From Devosia pacifica (GTDB lineage: Bacteria > Pseudomonadota > Alphaproteobacteria > Rhizobiales > Devosiaceae): a stretch of 64,000 nucleotides of DNA. The notes below the pieces were generated by a model, which ran no database searches, was not told where the DNA came from, and saw only the letters and a program-made list of their open reading frames with translations. The position numbers and the translations under genes were made by a program. The stretch's first letter is position 1; each line of letters starts with the position of its first letter. The DNA is taken from the NCBI RefSeq assembly GCF_014652635.1, contig NZ_BMZE01000006.1, forward strand, positions 23,359-87,358, given 5' to 3'. Positions 59,332 through 64,000 of this stretch are shown in pieces.

Positions 59332-62300
59332 GCGCTCGCCCGCCCCTTCAACACGTCCATGTGCTCCCAGACTAGGCGTTGCGCCACCAGCCTAGCCTGA
59401 CTTTCCGACCAGTAGCGCGCTTGGTCAAGTAGCCCCAGCCACAGGCAGTCATCCGCTTCTTCCAATATGACCACGGTCGCTGCGAAATGATCTGCGAGAG
59501 GCAGAAATTTGGCCCAGTCGATATGCTGGACTGCTCGTTGTTTCGGCCTTGTGACGCTGGACGTGATGCGAATTCCCCGCCACGGCGAAGCGTCAAGCTT
59601 GGTAGTCGGACGGGCTTCGATAAACCGGCCTAACCTTTGCCCCCACAAAGACAATTCTGCCTCCAATACCCCGCAGAATTGGCTCACCGCCTCGTTTCCA
59701 GCGGGAGCTTGAGCGAGACGACGGTTCCCAGCGAAAGGCAGGTTGAACTGCAGCGTGTCAGTTACGACCTGCAGGTCACGCTCACGCAGATGATAAATGC
59801 TGGCACACCAACGATCGACCTCCTCCCATGCATCTCGGGCGTCGTCCTGGACCAGTTGGAAGAGCCGATACACCTCGCGACGATCATCGCCGGAAAGCGA
59901 TTCCACCGTCGGGATGAACAGTCGGTCAATCGTCGCCTTCTCGATCGTGTCGCGCTCAAAGCCGAACTCGCCGCTGGTGATAAGCACCTGCCACAGAGCG
60001 ATCTTGCTGCCGATGACGAGGCTCAGGTAACGGACGAGCAATCCGTTGTCGTGAGCTCGCGAGCTATAGCCATATAGGCTAGTATTGAAGACAGCGCCGC
60101 TCTGCACGACAGCCGTCCTGATCCGTCCGAGAGATGCAGGGGGCGCTTTCTGAACGACGACGAGCGGCCCGTCGAACAATGTCTCGGCCCGCCGGTCATG
60201 GATTCGAGCCTCGCTGAAGAAGGGAAGCGCCTCCTCGTCGACCATAATATTGGTCATCGACGCCAGAGTGATTTCCCGGCGGCCGTGCAGATAGTCAGCC
60301 GCAACACCGGGCAGGCCATCTCCACGCGTTCTGATGCGGCTGCTGTTTCTGAGCTTCTGGTATCCGTTTCCGGTGAAACGTGCGCGCCCGGCCTCGACCC
60401 CGAAGAGGCGGCGCCAGTATTCGCCGAGGCGCTCGGGTACATGAGCCCTCAAGCGTTCGTAGACTTGGACGTCGGCCCGCGTGCCCTTAAAGAGAAGCTT
60501 GAAGATCTCTGGCGTGTCGACGATCTCCTGGTTTGTGATCAGTTCAGCATTGGTTGCGTCAATCCGCATGCAGCCGGACTGATTGAGTGCGCCTTCCAAG
60601 CGGGGGCTGACAAGGCGAAATCCCGCGCCCTGTGGTGGCGTCTGATTGCGAGCGTAGAGAATGCAGAAGGGAGCAGAAATTTCCGGCCATACCCGCGTCT
60701 GGCGCAGCTCAACACCATTCACCAGGCCCGTGACGTCGAGCGCCGCAAACAACGCCCGCCGTGCTGACTGCATCCCGTCGCCCTGCTGGAACAGCAGCCG
60801 AGCGTGAAGCGCGAAGGCGATCTGGCCAAGCGGCTTCGCCCACTCCATAGCGCGCCAGACGAAAGGTAAGTCGAGCACCTCGTTCGGGATCGGCGGAGGC
60901 GGATGCCCTGCCGGCAAACGCTCGGCTGCGATACGATGGATGATAGCCTGCACTTCTTGCCATCTGGGCAGGCGAGTGCTCGTCGCCCAGGGCGGATTGC
61001 CGACGACAAGATCATATTTGCCGACATGTTCATCGCCTACGGCCGGCCCGAGGCTTCCCGACGACCTCTCTTGTCCGTCGCCACTCATCTTGAGGAGAAC
61101 ACGCCCGCGAAGGTTCTCGAATTTGAGTTTTCTCACTGGTTCGGGATGCGCGTCGAGTTCAATCGACATGAGATAGAGGCCGAGCGCTGCGAACCGAAGC
61201 GCCGCCTCGTTGATGTCAAAGCCGGTGACTTGGTCGTAGAGAATGCGGCGCAGCTCATGCGTGTCCGGACGCCGTCCAGACGCGCGCCAAGCCTCTGCCA
61301 CCAGCTGGCGGAAAGCCGTAATAAGGAAGACGCCGGCACCTGCAGCGGGGTCAAGGATGCGAGCTTTATGGGCAGGCGTAGTGCGGGCGACCGCGCTCAG
61401 CCCTCCGCGGACCATAAGGTCCGCGATCGGGCGCGGCGTGTAGAAGCCGCCTTCGCGCCGTTGCCGGTCGGGCGCGTGCCTGTGGAGATAATGCTCGTAG
61501 GCTTGGCTGAGGACGCCGACGGGGATGTGGGCGAAGTCGAGGTTGTCCCAGCGATCTTCCCAGCCGAGAAGCAGCTGACCACCGGGCGCACGCCGCAGGA
61601 TGTCTCCGAGCACCCTGAATGCGTCTTGCGGCAATCGCTCCCAGATTCCCGGGGAGGTAGGTAGGAAATCGCCGTTGAAGGTAGCATCGAGCCACTCGGA
61701 CGTCTTTGCGGCTCTCGCCGCATCGTCAAACAATCCAGCGGCCGTGCGGATATCGACACCGAGCGATCCCAGCAGGTGGCGGTCGCCCAGGAAGCGCGTG
61801 AAGAGAGCACGTCCCACCAGCGATATCGCATCGTCATCATCGACGCCGCACACCGTCTTGAGCGTGTCGATCGAGCCACCAAGAAGTTTAAGAACAACCT
61901 GCGAGATCCACTGCCGATTACCCGCCGGCAGGCCCGGCCGGGCGTTGGCCAGATGAGCCAGCGTTGCAATTTCCTGGCCTGCCGCTACACCAACATGGAC
62001 GCGCGCCTCAGCCGGGCGGCAATCGTCGAGGCCGATATGATAGATGTCGAGACGTCCGGCACCGACTACGCCGAGATAGGGCGCATCGCCGCGCATGGCG
62101 AGCAGACGCCGTATACGCTGAAGGCGCGCCTCATCCTCGCCCAGCCGGTCGGCAGGCACGAGAAAGACGAGCGGCGTGCCTTGCCACTCATAGACACCGC
62201 CAACCGCCTGGAGATCCGCATCGCCGCTTTTGCGGGCGGACAGCAAGGTTGCGTAGGGGAGGAGTGCAGGCTGGTCAATGTCGAGCGAACGCAACGCAGC

Positions 62301-62360
62301 TTCGTCAGCCCCGAATTGCCGAAGCGTCTCGACGAGGTCGACCTTCACGGATCCCGTCAT
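59328..62360 (-). CDS. Large N6-adenine DNA methyltransferase (type II/IIG- or PglX-like)
   Basis: The 1010-residue protein has an N-terminal region of about 300 residues without a clear nuclease motif, then an adenine methylase core: EGGFYTPRPIADLMV, the SAM-binding DPAAGAGVF (337-345), TGFDINEAALRFAALGLYL and the catalytic NPPW (455-458). The C-terminal half (about 600-1010) resembles a target-recognition region, including KAPPASLGRIRTAVVQ. It overlaps genes on both sides by four bases (ATGA), in an HTH-methylase-nuclease operon. This suggests a restriction-modification or defence system in which the methylase protects the plasmid; the recognised sequence is unknown. Confidence 0.88.
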   Translation of the reverse strand: MTGSVKVDLVETLRQFGADEAALRSLDIDQPALLPYATLLSARKSGDADLQAVGGVYEWQGTPLVFLVPADRLGEDEARLQRIRRLLAMRGDAPYLGVVGAGRLDIYHIGLDDCRPAEARVHVGVAAGQEIATLAHLANARPGLPAGNRQWISQVVLKLLGGSIDTLKTVCGVDDDDAISLVGRALFTRFLGDRHLLGSLGVDIRTAAGLFDDAARAAKTSEWLDATFNGDFLPTSPGIWERLPQDAFRVLGDILRRAPGGQLLLGWEDRWDNLDFAHIPVGVLSQAYEHYLHRHAPDRQRREGGFYTPRPIADLMVRGGLSAVARTTPAHKARILDPAAGAGVFLITAFRQLVAEAWRASGRRPDTHELRRILYDQVTGFDINEAALRFAALGLYLMSIELDAHPEPVRKLKFENLRGRVLLKMSGDGQERSSGSLGPAVGDEHVGKYDLVVGNPPWATSTRLPRWQEVQAIIHRIAAERLPAGHPPPPIPNEVLDLPFVWRAMEWAKPLGQIAFALHARLLFQQGDGMQSARRALFAALDVTGLVNGVELRQTRVWPEISAPFCILYARNQTPPQGAGFRLVSPRLEGALNQSGCMRIDATNAELITNQEIVDTPEIFKLLFKGTRADVQVYERLRAHVPERLGEYWRRLFGVEAGRARFTGNGYQKLRNSSRIRTRGDGLPGVAADYLHGRREITLASMTNIMVDEEALPFFSEARIHDRRAETLFDGPLVVVQKAPPASLGRIRTAVVQSGAVFNTSLYGYSSRAHDNGLLVRYLSLVIGSKIALWQVLITSGEFGFERDTIEKATIDRLFIPTVESLSGDDRREVYRLFQLVQDDARDAWEEVDRWCASIYHLRERDLQVVTDTLQFNLPFAGNRRLAQAPAGNEAVSQFCGVLEAELSLWGQRLGRFIEARPTTKLDASPWRGIRITSSVTRPKQRAVQHIDWAKFLPLADHFAATVVILEEADDCLWLGLLDQARYWSESQARLVAQRLVWEHMDVLKGRASA

Positions 62361-62842
62361 CGTCCCGCCTTGAGGATTTGCGGCGGGAACGGAAGCTCAC
62401 GCTGCGCTGCACTTGGCGTCGATGGCATCATGCGGGCGCTTATCTGGCTGACTATGGGATCGCAGGGCACGATCAGAGTGGGCTCGCTAATCTGCCGCGC
62501 CGAGAAATCGCCGATCGGCAGGAGATACGCGGATGCTGAACCGATCAGTGCAACAATCCCTTCGAGATGGGCGGGACGAGCGTCGGCGAGTTCGTGAAAC
62601 AGCTTGTCCACGCTGGCCCCAATGTCGCTGATCCGCGCTCCGAAGCGGTTGGTCAGTTCGCTCGTGATCGCGAGGCCCACCAGGTCTGCGAAGGTGAACC
62701 GCGCAGCCTTGCCGGGTTTGGCGGCAAGATAGGGCACAGCTTTACGCCAGGCGCGCACATCGCCCGGCGACACCTCTGCGATATCCCGAGCCTGCTCTTG
62801 CGTGAATTGAATTGTAGTCAGCGACATTGTTTCTTGTTGCAT
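62357..62842 (-). CDS. HTH protein heading the methylase-nuclease operon
   Basis: The 161-residue protein has a winged or MerR-like HTH at its N-terminus: FTQEQARDIAEVSPGDVRAWRK, then AARFTFADLVGLAITSEL, followed by a helical dimerisation-like part (DIGASVDKLFHELADARP) and a beta-rich end. The start is ATG 62842 or 62827 (MSLTTIQF); neither has a strong ribosome site. A five-base inverted repeat, TGTTG-CATA-CAACA, covers the first ATG and could be an autoregulatory operator. Its stop overlaps the methylase start. It probably times expression of the methylase and nuclease, like controller proteins of restriction systems; this is inference. Confidence 0.72.
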   Translation of the reverse strand: MQQETMSLTTIQFTQEQARDIAEVSPGDVRAWRKAVPYLAAKPGKAARFTFADLVGLAITSELTNRFGARISDIGASVDKLFHELADARPAHLEGIVALIGSASAYLLPIGDFSARQISEPTLIVPCDPIVSQISARMMPSTPSAAQRELPFPPQILKAGR

Positions 62843-62848
62843 ACAACA
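62835..62848. promoter_or_regulatory. Inverted repeat overlapping the start of the HTH gene
   Basis: TGTTG and CAACA flank CATA across the first possible ATG (62842-62840) of the operon. A regulator bound here would block transcription or the first start. Confidence 0.35.
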
Positions 62849-62956
62849 GGAAAAAGCGCAACCGAGAACGAAAGAGATGCGATCGGCACCGCGCGCTATC
62901 CATCTGTTCCTGCGTAGAGCATTTGTGGATGTGCGCGTTAGTTTGAGTGCGGGCGG

Positions 62957-64000
62957 CTACTCCATTCCAAACATCTCAGCGAACGTCGTGATCGGAGTTT
63001 TATGATTTCTGCGGAGAGACCATGGATTGAAGTCCTCTGCGATCAATTGCACCCCTGTTCGCTGAGTAAGGACCCAGAGTAACGTGTCCTCGACGTCGTC
63101 CCCACCCGCAAGCGACTGCAGCCATGCACGGGCACGCGTCGACAACGGCCATCGAGAGAGGTTTGTCGCCTCAGCCGAGCAGTCGTCTTCGACGTCCAAA
63201 AATGGGTGATCTGTCGGTAGGAGGCGGTGCTTGATCGCCAGGCCACGGGCGGCCTCAAAGTCCTCGATCATCGACAGAGCCAGCCCAACGCGAGCTCGGG
63301 TTGTGTGAGGGCTGCGCAAGATTTCCAAGATAGCAGCATCGCATTTGGTGGCCATCTGCCCTCCTAAAGCTAACAATAGGGGTGCCGCAAGTTGGGGATC
63401 GAGGTGGTCAGCGCCCGCTTTGATACGTTCCCATGGTGCCATGTTGAGTTCGAAAGGATGGCGGCTGATCCGATGCACCACCGCCCATCCAGCAGCATAG
63501 CGGACGGGATAAAGGTTCTCATCGACGTCACCAACCACGTGGTCATCCTGCAGGCCGCGCTCGATGGCGGTCCAGACGGGCGGATGATCGGGATAGGTGA
63601 GGAGGTCAAGCAGCGTGGCGTGCAACTCGATGTCTATTCCCTCGCCACCATCCTGTGAGAGAAACTCGATGATATGATCGATCACCTCGTTCGGCAGCTC
63701 GTCGAACTGAAGGAGCGCGGCCGCCGCAGCGCGCGCGACGTGGAACTCGGGCTCATAGCGCCGCTGATATTCCGGATGTCTGGCATAGTTTCGGCGGTCG
63801 GCCAGAAGTTCCCCGAGTGTGTCGACACCGTCGGTCCAGACGTATTGCCCGATCACGGCGGCAAGCTTTTCGCGAACCGGCGCGCTCCTGTCGGCCTTGA
63901 GCGCCAGAAGTGCGGCCCTCTCATCGGAATCGGCCTTGGGTGAGAGTGCCTGCAGCGCGGAGCGGCGAACTTCATAGTGGGAGTGGTGAAGCGCTTTGAT
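62957..64000 (-). CDS. HEAT-repeat protein (partial, N-terminus beyond the window)
   Basis: The frame is open from the right window edge to a stop at 62957 (347 codons visible). The text is all-helical, with HEAT-like repeats such as HHSHYEVRRSALQALSPKAD, DRSAPVREKLAAVIGQYVWTD, EYQRRYEPEFHVARAAAAALL and HPPVWTAIERGLQDD. A GTG at 63856 could be taken as a start, but the repeats continue upstream in frame, so the gene begins outside the window. HEAT repeats form scaffolds for protein or nucleic acid. It lies 115 bases upstream of the HTH-methylase-nuclease operon on the same strand and could belong to the same defence locus; no catalytic domain is visible in this part. Confidence 0.75.
   Translation of the reverse strand: MKALHHSHYEVRRSALQALSPKADSDERAALLALKADRSAPVREKLAAVIGQYVWTDGVDTLGELLADRRNYARHPEYQRRYEPEFHVARAAAAALLQFDELPNEVIDHIIEFLSQDGGEGIDIELHATLLDLLTYPDHPPVWTAIERGLQDDHVVGDVDENLYPVRYAAGWAVVHRISRHPFELNMAPWERIKAGADHLDPQLAAPLLLALGGQMATKCDAAILEILRSPHTTRARVGLALSMIEDFEAARGLAIKHRLLPTDHPFLDVEDDCSAEATNLSRWPLSTRARAWLQSLAGGDDVEDTLLWVLTQRTGVQLIAEDFNPWSLRRNHKTPITTFAEMFGME

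Noticed and set aside
1..64000. tRNA, rRNA or CRISPR arrays
   Set aside because: Reading through the window showed no cloverleaf-like segments, rRNA-conserved stretches or regularly spaced short repeats; a covariance-model search would be needed to exclude a single tRNA.

Overview
The window looks like part of a large secondary replicon (megaplasmid or chromid) of an alphaproteobacterium, most likely a member of the Hyphomicrobiales (Rhizobiales). The main reason is a complete repABC replication and partition module (48.5-52.5 kb), a plasmid family confined to Alphaproteobacteria. High GC content, a BTLCP cysteine protease, a fused CoxA/CoxC oxidase subunit, DUF1403 and a Mur/Fur-type manganese regulator fit the same group. 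The family cannot be resolved from sequence alone. No rRNA, tRNA or CRISPR array was seen.

Layout. (1) 0-9 kb, all minus strand: a caa3-type terminal oxidase operon (tri-haem cytochrome c, CoxB with CuA and haem c, a Na+/Ca2+-exchanger-like antiporter, a CoxA-CoxC fusion, a small membrane protein), followed by ZIP, CDF, STAS-like and CtaG-like genes; the last is cut by the window start. (2) 9.8-17.7 kb: an epimerase-SPW fusion that ends abnormally, a DsbA-like protein, a BTLCP protease, an IS256-family element with an amber-interrupted transposase, an M23 peptidase and a short CDF protein. (3) 18-21.4 kb: cytochrome c maturation and thiol-redox genes (ccmF, ccdA, a TlpA-like protein). (4) 21.8-26.6 kb: mntH with a Fur-family regulator, a rearrangement scar carrying a headless motA, an L,D-transpeptidase and an ArsR regulator. 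(5) 26.6-31.8 kb: a cadmium/zinc/lead resistance operon (P-type ATPase, lspA, a small membrane protein, a CcmG-like thioredoxin, an acyltransferase) diverging from a CadR-like MerR regulator. (6) 32-37 kb: envelope enzymes (M23 peptidase, class B PBP, L,D-transpeptidase lipoprotein). (7) 37.3-43.8 kb: a His-rich repeat protein, an FMO-DsbA-DsbB operon, and a multicopper oxidase-ZIP operon with DUF1223 and HXXEE genes. (8) 44-45.3 kb: an O-antigen-ligase-like protein. (9) 46.4-53.8 kb: a large ParB-like protein, repABC with parS-like sites and an antisense RNA, an Xre/RES toxin-antitoxin pair and cspA. (10) 54.3-64 kb: a CDF exporter, a tyrosine integrase-DUF1403-ScpB module, a restriction-modification-like operon (HTH, N6 DNA methylase, PD-(D/E)XK nuclease) and a HEAT-repeat protein cut by the window end.

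How it fits together. The cargo is dominated by metal handling (two ZIP, three CDF, NRAMP, P1B-ATPase, multicopper oxidase, MerR/ArsR/Fur regulators) and by periplasmic redox and envelope maintenance (several thiol oxidoreductases, cytochrome c maturation, peptidoglycan hydrolases and transpeptidases). Two regulatory links can be read directly. Near-identical MerR-type promoters lie upstream of the P-type ATPase operon and of dsbB-dsbA-FMO. Fur-type 7-1-7 palindromes lie upstream of both mntH-fur and the multicopper oxidase-ZIP operon. The latter is the best candidate here for an under-described system: a periplasmic metal oxidase translationally close to a ZIP permease that carries its own extracytoplasmic domain. 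Several junctions (headless motA, epimerase tail, IS256 without target duplication) show that the replicon has been assembled by recombination.
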